In this document: positions 44,395-59,000 of the stretch, one piece after another
How the letters are laid out: each line of letters opens with the position of its first letter
Numbering within the stretch: the stretch's first letter is position 1
Assembly: GCA_023375785.1 (NCBI GenBank)
Contig: SZWC01006948.1
Location: forward strand, 1 to 64,000
Direction of reading: 5' to 3'
DNA from: Penium margaritaceum
Taxonomy: Eukaryota; Streptophyta; Zygnematophyceae; Desmidiales; Peniaceae
Length of the DNA: 64,000 bases
Notes under the pieces: generated by a model
The model's database searches: none
What the model was told of the DNA's origin: nothing
What the model saw: the letters and a program-made list of their open reading frames with translations, nothing else
Position numbers and translations under genes: made by a program

Positions 44395-47300
44395 GCTACT
44401 TATTTACTAGCAAGTGCAAATACTTTCAACAAGTAGTGGAACGGTGTGGCTACCATGTACAATGACCAACCAGATTAGGCATGTGCCATTTACCATGACC
44501 ATATATTCTTACTATGTGTGGTTAATATTGACAACCCATAATATGGGCCACAAATTGTGAGAGGGGGGAACAATGGGTTGGGAACACCAAGTATCACATA
44601 GAAAGCACAAGGGGCTTCAATACATTGTGGCACGGTGTGGAGACCATGCACGATGACCAACCCAAGTAGGCACATGTCACTGACCATGACCAAGTAATGT
44701 CACCGAGTGTGCTAAACTTTGACCACTCATAACACGAGTGACAAATGGTCAGGGTGGAAGATAATGGTTTGTGAATACTAGTTTTATACTAGCAAGTACA
44801 AACACCTTCAATATGTCATGGCACAATGTGGCTTCAACGCACAGTGACCAACCAAAGTATGCATATGTCACTAACCATGACCAACAAATTTCACTTAATG
44901 TAGTCAACGTTGAAAACACATAACAGGAGTCACAAATGGTCGGAGGGGAAAACAATGGGTTTGGAACACTAGTTATCAACTAGCAAGTACAAAGACCTTC
45001 AACAAACAGTGACGCGTGCACAGTGACCAACCAAATGATGCATACATCACTGAATACGACCAAATATGTCCACTATGTGTGGTCAACATTGACAACTCAT
45101 AACACGAGTTACAAATGGTCAGAGGGAGAGACAATGGTTTTGTAAGCATATGTATTGGATAGAACGGACAAAGAACTTCAATACGTAGTGGCACGGTGTG
45201 GCTTATATGCACACAAAACAAACAAACTAGGCATATGTCACTGATCATGACCACAGAATTTCAATATGGGTGGTCAACGTTGACCAACCATATCACGCGT
45301 CACAAACGGTCAGGATAGGAAACAATGCTATGAGAATATTGGTTCTCAACTACTAAGTAGAAGGATCTTCAGCCAGTAGTAGCACGGTGTGGCTACCATG
45401 CACAATGACCGACCAAAGTAGGCATATGTACTTCCTTTGACCAAAGAAATCCGCTGTGTGTGGTCAACGTTGACAACTCATAATACAAGTCACAAATGGC
45501 CATAGGGGGAAACAATGGTTTAGGAACACCACGAATCACATAGCAAGTACAAGGGGTTTCAGTACGTTGTGGCCCGGTGTGGAGACAATGCACGATGACC
45601 AACCAAAGTAGGCATATGTCACTGACCATGATCAAATAATGTCACTAAGTGTGGTAAACATTGACAACTCCCAACACGAGTCACAAATGGTCAGGGTGGA
45701 AGGTAATGGTTTGTGAATACTAGTTACATACTAGCAAGTACAAATACCTTCAATATGTAGTGGCACAATGTGGCTTCAATGCACAGTGACGAACCAAAGT
45801 ATGCGTATGTCACTAACCATGACCAACAAATTTCACTTCAAGTTACAAACGTTGAAAACACATAACAGGAGTCACAAATGGTCAGAGGGGACAACAATGG
45901 GTTGGGAACACTAGTTACAAGCTAGCAAGTACAAAGACCTTCAACAAGCAGTGGCACGGTATGGCTAGCGTGCACAGTGTCCAACCAAAGGTTGCATACG
46001 TCACTGACTACGACTGAATAAGTCCACTTTGTGTGGGCAACATTGACAACTCATAACACGGGTTCCAAATGGTAAGAGAGAGAGACAATGGTTTGGTAAG
46101 CATATGTATTGGCTAGAAAGGACAAAGAACGTCAATACGTAGTGGCACAGTGTGGCTAATATGCACACAAAACAATCAAAGTAGGCATATTTCACTGATC
46201 ATGACCACAGAATTCCAATATGGGTGGTCAACGTTGACCAACCATATCACGAGTCACAAACGGTCAGGACAGGAAACAATGCTGTGAGAATATCGGTTCT
46301 CAACTACCAAGTTGAACAACCTTCAGTCAGTAGTAGCAAGGTGTGGCTACCATGCACAATGAAGGACCAAAGTAGGCATATGTACTTCCTTCGACCAAAG
46401 AAATCCGCTGTGTGTGGTCAACGTTGACAACTCGTAATACGAGTCACAAATGGTCAGAGGGGGAAAGAATGGTTTGGGAACATCGAGTATCACATAGCAA
46501 GCACAAGGGGCTTCAGTACGTTGTGCCACGGTGTGGAGACCATGCACGATGACCAACAAAAGAAGGCATATGTCACTGACCATGACAAAATGATGTCATG
46601 AAGTGTGGTAAACTTTGACAACTCACAACACGAGTCACAAATGGTCAGGGTGGAAGGTAATGGTTTGTGAATACTAGTTATACACTAGCAAGTACAAATA
46701 CCTTCAATATGTAGTGGTACAATGTGGCTTCAATGCACAGTGACCAACCAGAGAATGCATGTCACTAACCATGATGAACAAATCTTACTTCATGTGGTAA
46801 ACGTTGAAAACGCATAACACGAGTCACAACTGGTCAGAGGGGACAACAATGGATTGGGAAGCCTATTAATTGGCTAGAAAGGACACAGAACTTCAATACA
46901 AAGTGGAACCATGTGTCTAATATGCACATGAAACAATCAAAATAGGCACATGTCACTGATTATGACCAGAGAATTTCAATATGGGTGGTCAACATAGACC
47001 GACCATAACACGGGTCACAAACGGGCAGGAGAGGAAACAATGCTATGAGATTATCGGTTCTCAACTACCAAGTACAACGACCTTCAGTCAGTAGTAGCAC
47101 GGCGTGGCTACCATGCACAATGACCAACCAAAGTAGGCATATGTACTGCCTTTGACCAAGGAAATCCGCTGTGTGTGGTCCAAGTTGACAACTCATAATA
47201 CGAGTCACAAATGGTCAGAGGGGGAAACAATGGTTTGGGAACACCACGAATCACATAGCAAGCACAAGGGGCCTCAGTACGTTGTGGCACAGTGTCAAGA

Positions 47301-47610
47301 CCATGCACGATGACCAATCAAAGTAGGCATATGTCACTGACCATGACCAAATAATGTCACTGAGTGTGGTAAACTTTGACACCTCACAACACACGTCACA
47401 AATGGTGAGGGTGGAAGGTAATGGTTTGTGAATACTACTTATCTACTACCAAGTAAGAATACCTTCAATATGTAGTCGCAGAATGTGGCTTCAATGCACA
47501 GTGACCAACCAAAGTATGCATGTGTCACTAAACATGGCAAAAAAAAATAACTTCATGTGGTCAACGTTGAAAACGCATAACACGAGTCACAAATGGTCAG
47601 AGAGGAAAAC

Positions 47611-47985
47611 AATGGATTGGGAACACTAGTTATCAACTAGCCAGTACAAATACCTTAAACAAGCAGTGGCACGGTATGGCTAGCATGCACAGTGACCAAC
47701 CAAAGGATGCATACGTCACTGACTACGACCGAATAAGTCCACTATGTGTGGTCAACATTGACAACTCATAACACGAGTCACAAATGGTCAGAGAGGCAAA
47801 CAATGGATTGGGAACACTAGTTATCAACTAGCCAGTACAAATACCTTAAACAAGCAGTGGCACGGTATGGCTAGCATGCACAGTGACCAACCAAAGGATG
47901 CATACGTCACTGACTACGACCGAATAAGTCCACTATGTGTGGTCAACATTGACAACTCATAACACGAGTCACAAATGGTCAGAGG
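47611..47985 (+). repeat. Doubled D monomer (2 x 191 bp)
   Basis: Bases from 47,611 repeat from 47,802, an offset of 191 bp. Both copies share rare variants GCCAGTACAAATACCTTAAAC and GGCTAGCATGCACAG. They differ at one obvious base near the unit edge (GAGAGGAAAAC against GAGAGGCAAAC). The second copy returns to ordinary D sequence at about 47,985. Confidence 0.88.
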
Positions 47986-49951
47986 GAGAGACAATGGTTT
48001 GGGAAGCCTATGTATTGACTAGAAAGGACAAACAAATTCAATGCGTAGTGGCACGGTGTGGCTAATATGCACACCAAACAACCAAACTAGGCATATGTCA
48101 CTGATCATGACCACAAAATTTCAATATGGGTGGTCATTGTTGACCAACCATAACACGAGTCACAAATGGTCAGAACAGGAAACAATGCTATGGGAACATT
48201 GGGTCTCAACTATCAAGTACAATGACCTTCAATCAGTTGTAGCACGGTGTGGCTACCATGCACAATGACCGACCAAGTATGCATATGTACTGCCTTTGAC
48301 CAAAGAAATCCGCTGTGTGTGGTGAACGTTGACAACTCATAATACGAGTCACAAATAGTCAGAGGGGGAAACAATGGTTTGGGAACACCATGTATCACAT
48401 AGCAATCACAAGGGATTTCAGTACATTGTGGCACGGTGCGGAGACTACGCACGATGACCAACCAAAGTAGGCATATGTCACTGACCATGACCAAGTAGTG
48501 TCACTAAGTGTGGTAAACGTTGACAACTCACAACACGAGTCGAAAATGGTCAGGGTGAAAGGTAATGGATTGTGAATATTAGTTATCTACAAGCAAGTAC
48601 AAATACCTTCAATATGTAGTGGCACAATGTAGCTTCGATGCACAGTGACCAACCAAAGTATGCATATGTCACTAACCATGACGAACAAAATTCACTTCAT
48701 GTGGTCAACGTTGAAAACGCATCACACGAGTCACAAATGGTCAGAGGGGAAAACAATGGATTGGGAAGCCTATGTATTGACTAGTAAGGACAAAGAACTT
48801 CAATACGTAGTGGCAGGGTGTGGCTAATATGCACACAAAATAATCAAACTAGGCATATGTCACTGATAATGACTAGAGAATTTCAATATGGGTGGTCAAT
48901 GTTGACCAACCATAACATGAGTCACAAACGATCAGGAGAGGAATCGATGCTATGGGAATATTGGTTCTCAACTACCAAGTACAACGACCTTCACTCAGTA
49001 GTAGCACGGTGTGACTCCCATACACAAAGACCGGCCAAAGTAGGCATATGTACTGCCGTTGACCAAAGAAATCCGCAGTGTGTGGTCAACGTTGACAACT
49101 CATAATACGAGTCACAAATGGTCAGAGGGGGAAACAATGGTTTGCGAACACCAATTATCACATAGCAAACACAAGGGGCTTCAATACATTGTGGCACGGT
49201 GTGGAGACCATGTACGATGACCAACCAAAGTAGGCATATGTCACTGACCATGACCAAATAATGTCACTAAGTGTGGTAAACATTGACAACTCACAACACG
49301 AGTCACAAATGGTCAGGGTGGAAGGTAATGGTTGGTGAATACTAGTTTTCTACTAGCAAGTACAAATACCTTCAATATGTAGTGGCATAATGTGACCTCA
49401 ATGCACAATAACCAACCAAAGTATGCATATGCCACTAACCATGACGAACAAATTTCACGTATGTGGTCAATGTTGAAAACCCATAACACGAGTATCAATG
49501 GCCAGAGGGGAAATAATCGATTGGGGACACTAGTTATCAACTAGCAAGTACAAAGACCTTCAAGAAGCAGTGGCACGGTATGGCTAGCGTGCACAGTGAC
49601 CAACCAAAGAATGCATACGTCACTGACTACGACCGAATAAGTCCACTATGTGTGGTCAACATTGACAGCTCATAACGCCAGTCCCAAATGATCATAGGGA
49701 GAGACAATGGTTTCGGAAGCATATGTATTGACTAGAAAGGACAAATAACTTCAATACGTAGTGGCACAGTGTGGCTAATATGCACACCAAATAATCAAAC
49801 TTGGCATATGTCACTGATAATGACCACATTATTTCAATATGGGTGGTCAATGCTGACCAACCATAACAAGAGTCACAAACGATAAGAAGAGGAAAGAATG
49901 CTATGAGAATATTGGTTCGCAGCTACCAAGTACAATGACCTCCAGCGAGTA

Positions 49952-49984
49952 GTGCATGGTAGGCACGGTGTGCCTACCATGCAC
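49952..49984 (+). repeat. Perfect inverted repeat, 15-bp arms, 3-bp loop
   Basis: The left arm is GTGCATGGTAGGCAC (49,952-49,966), the loop is GGT, and the right arm is GTGCCTACCATGCAC (49,970-49,984). The right arm is normal A monomer sequence. The left arm holds about 11 extra bases that other A monomers lack and that are the reverse complement of the bases just downstream. Confidence 0.93.
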
Positions 49985-50318
49985 AATGACCGACCAAAGT
50001 AGGCATATGTACTGCCTTTGACTAGAGAAATCCGCTCTGTGTGGTCAACGTTGACAACTCATAATACGAGTTTCAATTGGTCAGAGGGGGAAACAATGGT
50101 TTGGGAATACTTGGTATCGACTAGCAAGTACAAAGACCTTCGATTAGTGGTCGCACCGTATGGCTACCATGCACAATGACCAACCAAAGTATTCTTGTGT
50201 CATTGAATACCATAAAGAGAGTCTCACCGTGTCTTGTCAACTTTCTGTCTTATGGCTGGTGAATCGCAGCAATGGTTGAGAGATTTTTCCAGCTGGAAGT
50301 TGCAAAATTCAAAACTTA

Positions 50319-50896
50319 GTCTGCGTCAATTGTTTATGAATATACTGAAATTGTTATCATTCATGCTTTTGAAGACTACCTTATAATCTTACACCCCCTT
50401 ATTTTATGCCCTTTACCCATAGGAACACCATGTGAGTTGGCTTAGTGCTTATAGAGTCAAATTCTGGAGCGATAGGTCCTGGATTTGAGTACTCGTACGC
50501 GCAATCTAGAATAGGCTCGCGACCTGGGTGGGGGGGGGGGGNNNNNNNNNNNNNNNNNNNNNNNNNNNNNNNNNNNNNNNNNNNNNNNNNNNNNNNNNNN
50601 NNNNNNNNNNNNNNNNNNNNNNNNNNNNNNNNNNNNNNNNNNNNNNNNNNNNNNNNNNNNNNNNNNNNGGGGGGGGGGGGGGGGGGGGGGGGGGCGGCTG
50701 TGTTCTGCTACCTCAACTATACCTTCGAGCCCAAGCCGTGGGGGAGGGGGGGTAGGGGTGTGTCATAATGCGGTCGCAAATATGTCCTCCTCCACGGAAA
50801 AGCCCTCTAGGGGGGTGGGAGGGAATATTCCAGTGAAGGCACCTACGCATAACAAATAAAGAAAAACCGACCTGCTGTCAAAGGGAGAACTCTTTT
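50319..50896 (+). repeat. tRNA-like SINE-type module, long form with gap (copy 8)
   Basis: The A box TGGCTTAGTGC is at 50,438-50,448. The B box position (50,482-50,492) is degraded to GATTTGAGTAC. It lacks the TTATAATGTCATTTGGACAA segment seen in the other copies. The first G run enters a 127-N gap (50,542-50,668) and leaves as 26 Gs (50,669-50,694). Satellite sequence resumes after about 50,896. Confidence 0.62.
50542..50668. other. Assembly gap (127 N) inside a G run
   Basis: At least eleven Gs precede the gap and 26 follow it. In other copies this G run is 9-13 bp with no further sequence. The gap therefore probably reflects failure of sequencing in the homopolymer, and its length is not informative. 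Confidence 0.85.
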
Positions 50897-53800
50897 GTTG
50901 TCTTTTGAATAGCAAGTGCAAATACTTTCAACAAGCAGTGGAACGGTGTGGCTACCATGAACAATGACCAACCAGATTAGGCATGTGCCAAATACCATGA
51001 CCAAAACATTTTACTATGTGTGGTTAATATTGACAACCCATACTATGGGCCACGATTTGTCACAGGGGGAACATTGGGTTGGGAACACCAAATATCACGT
51101 AGCAAGCACAATGGGTTTCAATACGTTGTGGCACGGTGTGGAGACCATGAACGATGACCAACCAAAGTAGGCATATGTCACTGACCATGACCAAATAATG
51201 TCACTAAGGGTGGTAAACCTTGACAACTCATAACACGAGTCACAAATGGTCAGGGTGGAAGAGAATGGTTTGTGAATACTAGCTATCTACTAGCAAGTAC
51301 AAATACCTTCAATATGTCGTGGCACAATATGGCTTCAATGCACAGTGACCAACCAAAGTATGCATATGTCACTGAACATGACGAAAGAATTTCACTTCAT
51401 GTTGTCAACGTTGAAAATCCATAACAAGATTCACAAATGGTCAGAGGGGAAAACAATGGACTGGGAACACTAATTATCAACTAGGAAGTACAATGACCTT
51501 CAACAAGCAGTGGCACGGTATGGTTAGCGTGCACAGTGACCAACCAAAGGATGCATACGTCACTGACTATGACCGAATAAGTCCACAATGTGTAGTCAAC
51601 ATTGACAGCTCATAACACAACTCACAAATGGTCCAAGGGAGATACAATGGTTTTGGAAGCCTATGTACTGACTAGAAAGGACAAAGAACTTCAATATGTT
51701 GTGGCACGGTGTGGCTAATATGCACACCAAACAACCAAACTAGGCATATGTCACTGATCATGACCACAGAATTTCAATATGGGTGGTCAACATTGACCAA
51801 GCATAACACAAGACAGAAATGGTCAGGCGGAAACAATGCTATTGGAATATGGGTTCTCAACTACCAAGTACAACAAACTTCAGTCAGTAGTAGCACGGTG
51901 TGGCTACCATGCACAATGACCGACCAAAGTAGGCATATGTTCTACCTTTGACCAAATGAATCCGCTGTGTGTGGTCAACGTTGACAACTCATAATACGCG
52001 TCACAAATGGTCAGAGGGGGAAACAATGGTTTAGGAACACCAAGTATCACAGAGCAAGCACAAGGGGCTTCAATATGTTGTGGCACAGTGTGGAGACCAT
52101 GCACGATGACCAACCAAAGTAGGCATATGTCACTGACCATGACCAAGTAATATCACTAAGTGTGGTAAACTTTGACAACTCACAACGTGTGTCACAAATG
52201 GTCATGGTGGAAGGTAATGGTTTGTGAATACTAGTTATCTACTAGCAAGTACAAATACCTTCAATAAAAAGTGGAGCAATGTGGCTTCAATGCACAGTGA
52301 CCAACCATAGTATGCATATGTCACTGAACATGACGAAAGAATTTCACTTCATGTGGTCAACGTTGAAAACGCATAACACGAGTCACAAATGGTCAGCGGG
52401 GAAAACAATGGATTGGGAACACTAGTTATCAACTAGGAAGTACAAAGACCCTCAACAAGCAGTTGCACGGTATGGCTAGCGTGCACAGTGACCAACCAAA
52501 GGATGCATATGTCACTGACTACGACCGAGTATGTGCACTATGTGTGGTCAACATTGACAACTCATAACACGAGTCACAACTGGTCAGGGGGGGAGAAAAT
52601 GGTTTGGAAAGCCTATGTATTGACTAGAAAGGACAAATAACTTCAATACGTAGTGGTAGGGTGTGGCTAATATGTACACCAAACAACCAAACTAGGCATA
52701 TGTGACTGCTCATGACCACATAATTTCAATATAGGTGGTCAACGTTGACCAACCATAGCACGAGTCACAAACGGTCACGACAGGATACAATGTTATGGGA
52801 ATGTCGGTTCTCAACTACCAAGTACAACAACCTTCATTCAGTTGTAGCACGGTGTGGCTGCCATGTACAACGACCGACCAAAGTAGGCATATGTACTGCC
52901 TTTGACCAAAGAAATGCGCTGTGTGTGGTCAACGTTGACAACTCATAATACGAGTCACAAATGGTCAGAGGGGAAAAAAATGGTTTAGGAACACCAAGTA
53001 TCACATAGCAAGCACAAGGGGCTTCAATACGTTGTGGCACGGTGTGGAGGCTATGCACAATGACCAACAAAATTAGGCATATGTCACTGACCATGACCAA
53101 ATAATGTCACTACGTGCGGTAAACTTTGACAACTCACAACACGAGTCACACATGGTCAGGGTGGAAGGTAGTGGTTTGTGAAAACTAGTTATCTACTAGC
53201 AAGTACAAATACCTTCAATAAGTAGTGGCACAATGTGGCTTCAATGCACAGTGACCAACCAAAGTATGCATGTCATTGAACATGACGAAAGAAATTCACT
53301 TCACGTGGTCAACGTTGAGAACGCATAACACGAGTCACAAATGGTCAGAGGGGAAAACAATGGACTGGGAACACTAGTTAGCAACTAGGAAGTACAAGGA
53401 CCTTCAACAAGCAATGGCACCGTATGGCTAGCGGGCACAGTGACCAATCAAAGGATGCATACATCACTGACTACGACCGAATAAGTCCACTATGTGTGGT
53501 CAACATTGACAACTCATAACACGAGTCACAAATGGTCAGAGGGAGAGAAATTGGGTTGGGAAGCCTATGTATTGACAAGAAAGGACAAAGAACTTCAATA
53601 CGTAGTGGCACGGTGTGGCTGATATGCACACAAAACAATCAAACTAGGCATATGTCACTGATCATGACCACATAACTTCAATATGGTAGTCAACGTTGAC
53701 CAACCATATCACGAGTCACAAACGGTCAGGAGAGGAAACAATGCTATGAGAACATCAGTTCTCAACTACCAAGTAGAAGGACCTTCATTCAGAAGTACAA

Positions 53801-56005
53801 CGGTGTGGCTACCATGCACAATGACCGACCAAAGTAGGCATATGTACTTCCTTTGACCAAAGAAATCCGCTGTGTGTTGTCATCGTTGACAACTCATACT
53901 ACGAGTCACAAATGGTGAGAGGGGGAAACAATGGTTTGGGAACACCAAGTATCACATAGCAAGCACAAGGGGCTTCAAAACGTTGTGGCACGGTGTGGAG
54001 AACATGCACGATGACCAACCAAAGTAGGCATATGTCACTGACCATGACCAAATAATGTCACTACGTGTGTTAAACTTTGACAACTCACAACACGAGTCAC
54101 AAATGGTTGGGGTGGAAGGTAATGGTTTGTGAATACTAGTTATCTACTACCAAGTACAAATACATTCAATACGTAGAGGCACAATGTGGCTTCAATGCAC
54201 AGTGACCAACCAAAGCATGCATATGTTAATAACCATGACGAACAAACTTCACTTCATGTGGTCAACGTTGAAAACGCATAACACGAGTCACAAATGGTCA
54301 GAGGGGAAAACATAGGATTGGGAAGCCTATGTATTAGCTAGAAAGGACAAAGAACTTCAATACGTAGTGGCACGGTGTGGCTAATGTGCACACCAAACAA
54401 TCAAACTAGGCATATGTCACTGATCATGACCAGAGAATCTCAATATGGGTGGTCAACGCTGACCAACCAGAATACGGGTCACAAACGGTCAGGAGAGGAA
54501 AAAATGCTATGAGAATATCAGTTCTCAGCTACCAAGTACAACAACCTTCAGTCAGTAGTAGCACGGTGTGGCTACCATGCACAATGACCGACCAAAGAAG
54601 GCATATGTACTGCCTTTCAACAAAGAAATCCGCTGTGTGTGGTCCACGTTAACAACTCATAATACGAGTCACCAATGGTCATATGGGGAAACAAGGGTCT
54701 AGGAACACCAGGAATCACATAGCAAGTACAAGGGGCTTCAATACGTTAAGGCACGGTGTGGAGACCATGCACGGTGACCAACCAAAGTAGGCATATGTCA
54801 CTGACCATGACCAAATAATGTCACTACGTGTGGTAAACTTTAACAACTCACAACACGAGTCACAAGTGGTCAGGGTGGAAGGTAATGGTTTGTGAATATT
54901 AGTTATCTACTAGAAAGTACAAATACCATCAATATATAGTGGCACAATGTGGCTTCAATGCACAGTGACCAACCAAAGTATATATATGTCACTGAACATG
55001 ACGAAAGAGTTTCACTTCGTGTAGTTAACATTGAAAACGCACAACACGAGTCACAAATGGTCAAACGGGAAAACAATGGGTTGGGAACACTAGTTATCAA
55101 CTAGGAAGTACAAAGACCTTCAACAAGCAGTGGCACGGTATGGCTAGCGTGCACAGTGACCAACCAAAGGATGCATGCGTCACTGACTATGACCGAATAA
55201 GTCCACTATGTGTGGTCAACATTGACAACTCATAACACGAGTCACAAATGGTAAGAGGGAGAGACAATGGTTTGGTAAGCCTATGTACGGTTCTCAACTA
55301 CCAAGTCAAAGGACCTTCAGTCAGTAGTAGCACGGTGTGGCTGCCATGCACAATGAGCAACCAAAGTAGGCATATGTACTTCCATTGACCAAAGAAATCC
55401 GCTATGTACGGTCAACGTTGACAACTCATATGAGTCACAAATGGTCAGAGGGGGAAACAATGGTTTGGGAACATCAAGTATCACATACCAAGCACAAGGG
55501 GCTTCAATACATTGTGGCACGGTGTGGAGACCATGCACGATGACCAGCCAAAGTAGGCATATGTCACTGACCATGACCAAATAATGTCAATACGTGTGGT
55601 AAACTTTGGCAACTCACAACACGAGTCACAAATGGTCGGGGTGGAAGGTAATGGTTTGTGAATAATTGTTATCTACTAGCAAGTACAAATACCTTCAAAA
55701 TGTAGTGGCAAAATGTGGATTCAATGCACAGTGACCAACCAAAGTATGCATATGTCACTAACCATGACGAACAAACTTCACTTAATGTGGTCAACGTTGA
55801 AAACGCATAACACGAGTCACAAATGGTCAGATGGGAAAACAATGGATTGGGAAGCCTATGTATTGGCTGGAAAGGACAAAGAACTTCAATACGTAGTGGC
55901 ACGGTATGGCTAATATGCACACCAAACAATCAAACTAGGCATATGTCACTGATCATGACCATACTATTTCAATATGGGTTGTCAACATTGACAGACCATT
56001 TTATG

Positions 56006-56025
56006 GTTGGTCAACGTTGACCAAC
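56006..56025 (+). repeat. 20-bp perfect palindrome in an E monomer
   Basis: GTTGGTCAACGTTGACCAAC reads the same on both strands. It is the longest version I found of the E-type palindrome. It is preceded at 55,981 by a partial second copy of the same zone (GTCAACATTGACAGACCAT). Confidence 0.93.
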
Positions 56026-59000
56026 GGGTCACAAACGGTCAGGAGAGGAAAGAATGCTATGAGAATATCAGTTCTAGACTACCCAGTACAACAACCTTCA
56101 GTCAGTAGTAGCACGGTGTGGCTACCATGCACAATGACCGACCAAAGTAGGCATATGTACTGCCTTTGACCAAAGAAATCCGCTGTGTGTGGTCCACGTT
56201 GACAACTCATAATACGAGTTACAAATGGTCAGAGGGGGAAACAATGGTCTGGGAACATCACGAATCATATAGCAAGCACAAGGGGCTTCAATAGTTTTGG
56301 CACGGTGTGGAGACCATGCACGATGACCAACCAAAGTAGGCATATGTCACTGACCATGACCAAATAATGTCACTACGTGTGGTAAACTTTGATGACTCAC
56401 AACACGAGTCACAAATGGTCAGGGTGGAAGCTAATGATTTGTGAATACTAGTTATCTACTAGCAAGTACAAATACCTTAAATATGTAGTGGCACAATGTG
56501 GCTTCATTGCACAGTGACCAACCAAAGTATGCATATGTCAATAACCATGACAAACAAATTATACTTCATGTGGTCAACTTTGAAAACGCATAACACGAGT
56601 CACAAATGGTCAGATGGGAAAACAATGGATTGGGATGCCTATGTATTGGCTAAAAAGGACAAATAACTTCAATACGTAGTGGCACGGCGTGGCTAATATG
56701 CACACCAAACAATCAAACTAGGCACATGTCACTGATCATGAGCAGAGAATTTAAACATGGGTAGTCAACGGTGACCAACCATAACACGGGTCACAAACGT
56801 TCAAGAGAGGAAACAATGATATGAGAATATCGGTTCTCAGCTACCAAGTACAACAAACTTCAGTCAGTAGTAGCATGGTGTGGCTACCATGCACAATGAC
56901 CGACCAAACTAGGCATATGTACTGCCTTTGACCAAAGAAATCCGCTGTGTGTGGTCCACGTTGACAACTCATAATACGAGTCACAAATGGTCAGAGGGGG
57001 AAACAATGGTTTGGGAACACCACGGATCACATAACAAGCACAAGGGGCCTCAATACGTTATGGCACGGTGTGGAGACCATGCACGATGACCAAACAAAGT
57101 AGGCATATGTCACTGACCATGACCAAATAATTTCAATAAGTGTGGTAAACTTTGACAACTCACAACATGAGTCACAAATGGTCAGGGTGGAAGGTAATGG
57201 TTTGTGAACATCAGTTATGTACTAGCAAGTACAGATACCTTCAATATGTAGTGGCACAACGTGGCTTCAATGCATAGTGACCAACCAAAGTATGCATATG
57301 TCACTGAACATGACCAAAGAATTTCACTTCATATGGTCAACATTAAAACGCATAACACGAGTCACAAATGGTCAAAGGGGAAAACAATGGGTTGGAAACA
57401 CTAGTTATCAACTAGGAAGTACAAAGACGTTCAACAAGCAGTGGCACGGTATGGCTAGCGGGCACAGTGACCAACCAAAGGATGCATACGTCACTGACTA
57501 CAACTGAATAAGTCGACTACGGGTGGTCAACATTGACAACCCATAACACGTGTCACAAATGGTCAGAGGGAGATATGATGGTTTCGGAAGCCTATGTATT
57601 GACTAGAAAGGACAAAAACCTTCAATACGTAGTGGCACGGTGTGGCTAATATGCACACAAAACAACCAAACTAGGCATATGTCAATGATCATGACCACAT
57701 AATTTCAATATGGGTGGTTAACATTGACCAACCATAACACGAGTCACAAACGGTCAGGACATTAAATAATGCTATGGGAATATCGGTTCTCAACTACCAA
57801 GTACAACGACCTTCATTCAGTAGTAGCATGGTGTGGCTACCATATACAATGACCAACCAAAGTAGGCATATGTACTGCCTTTGACCAAAGAAATCCGCAG
57901 TGTGTGGTCAACGTTGACAACTCATAACAAGTGTTACAAGTGGTTAGAAGGGGAAACAATGGTTTGGAAACACCAAGTATCACATAGCAAGCACAAGGGG
58001 CTTCAACACGTTGTGGCACGGTGTGGAGACCATGCACGATGACCAACCAGAGTATGCATATGTCATTGACCATGACCAAATAATGTCAGTAAGTGTCATA
58101 AACCTTGACAACTCACAATACGAGTCACAAATGGTCAGGGTGGAAGGTAATGGTTTGTGAATACTAGTTATCTACTAGCAAGAACAAAGACCTTCAATAT
58201 GTAGTGGCACAATGTGGCCAAGATGCACAGTGACCAACCAAACTATGCATATGTCAATAACCATGACGAACAAATTTCACTTCATGTGGTCAATGTTGAA
58301 AACGCATAACACGAGTCACAAATGGTCAGAGGGGGAAACAATGGATTGGGGATACTAGTTATCAACTACCAAGTACAAATACCTTCAACAAGCAGTGGCA
58401 CGCTATGGCTAGCGTGCACAATGACCAACCAAAGGATGCAAACGTCACTGACTACGACCGAAAAAGTCCACTATGTCTGGTCAACATTGACAACTCATAA
58501 CGCCATTCCCAGATGGTCAGAGGGAGAGACAATGGTTTGGGAAGCATATGTATTGACTAGAAAGGACAAAGAACTTCAATACGTAGTGGCATGGTGTGGC
58601 TAATATGCACACCAAACAATTAAAAGTGGCATATGTCACTGATCATGACCACAGAACTTCAATATGGGTCGTCAGCGTTGACCCACCATAACACGAGTCA
58701 CAAAGAGTAAGAAGAGGAAACAATGCTATGAGAATATCGGTTCTCAACTACCAAGTACAATGACCTGCAGTCAATAGTACCATGGTGTGCCTACCATGCA
58801 CAATGACCGACCAAAGTAGGCATATGTACTGCCTTTGACCAAAGAAATCTGCTGTGTGTGGTCAACTTTGACAACCCATAATATGGGCCACGAATTGTCA
58901 GAGGGGGAAACAATGGGTTGGGAACGCCAAGTATCACATAGCAAGCACAAGGGGCTTCAATACGTTGTGGCATGGTTTGGAGACCATGCATGATGACCAA

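Larger units (their letters stand above)
44395..50318 (+). repeat. Satellite block, five-monomer HOR with local disorder
   Basis: A diverged GTGGAACGG monomer fused to an A end is followed by B-C-D-E-A units. A 15-bp loss at a D start is seen near 45,010. A C/D fusion unit lies at about 46.7-46.9 kb and a doubled D monomer at 47.6-48.0 kb. An inverted repeat lies at 49,952-49,984. The block ends in the diverged D-like monomer before the next module. No gene is seen. Confidence 0.91.
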
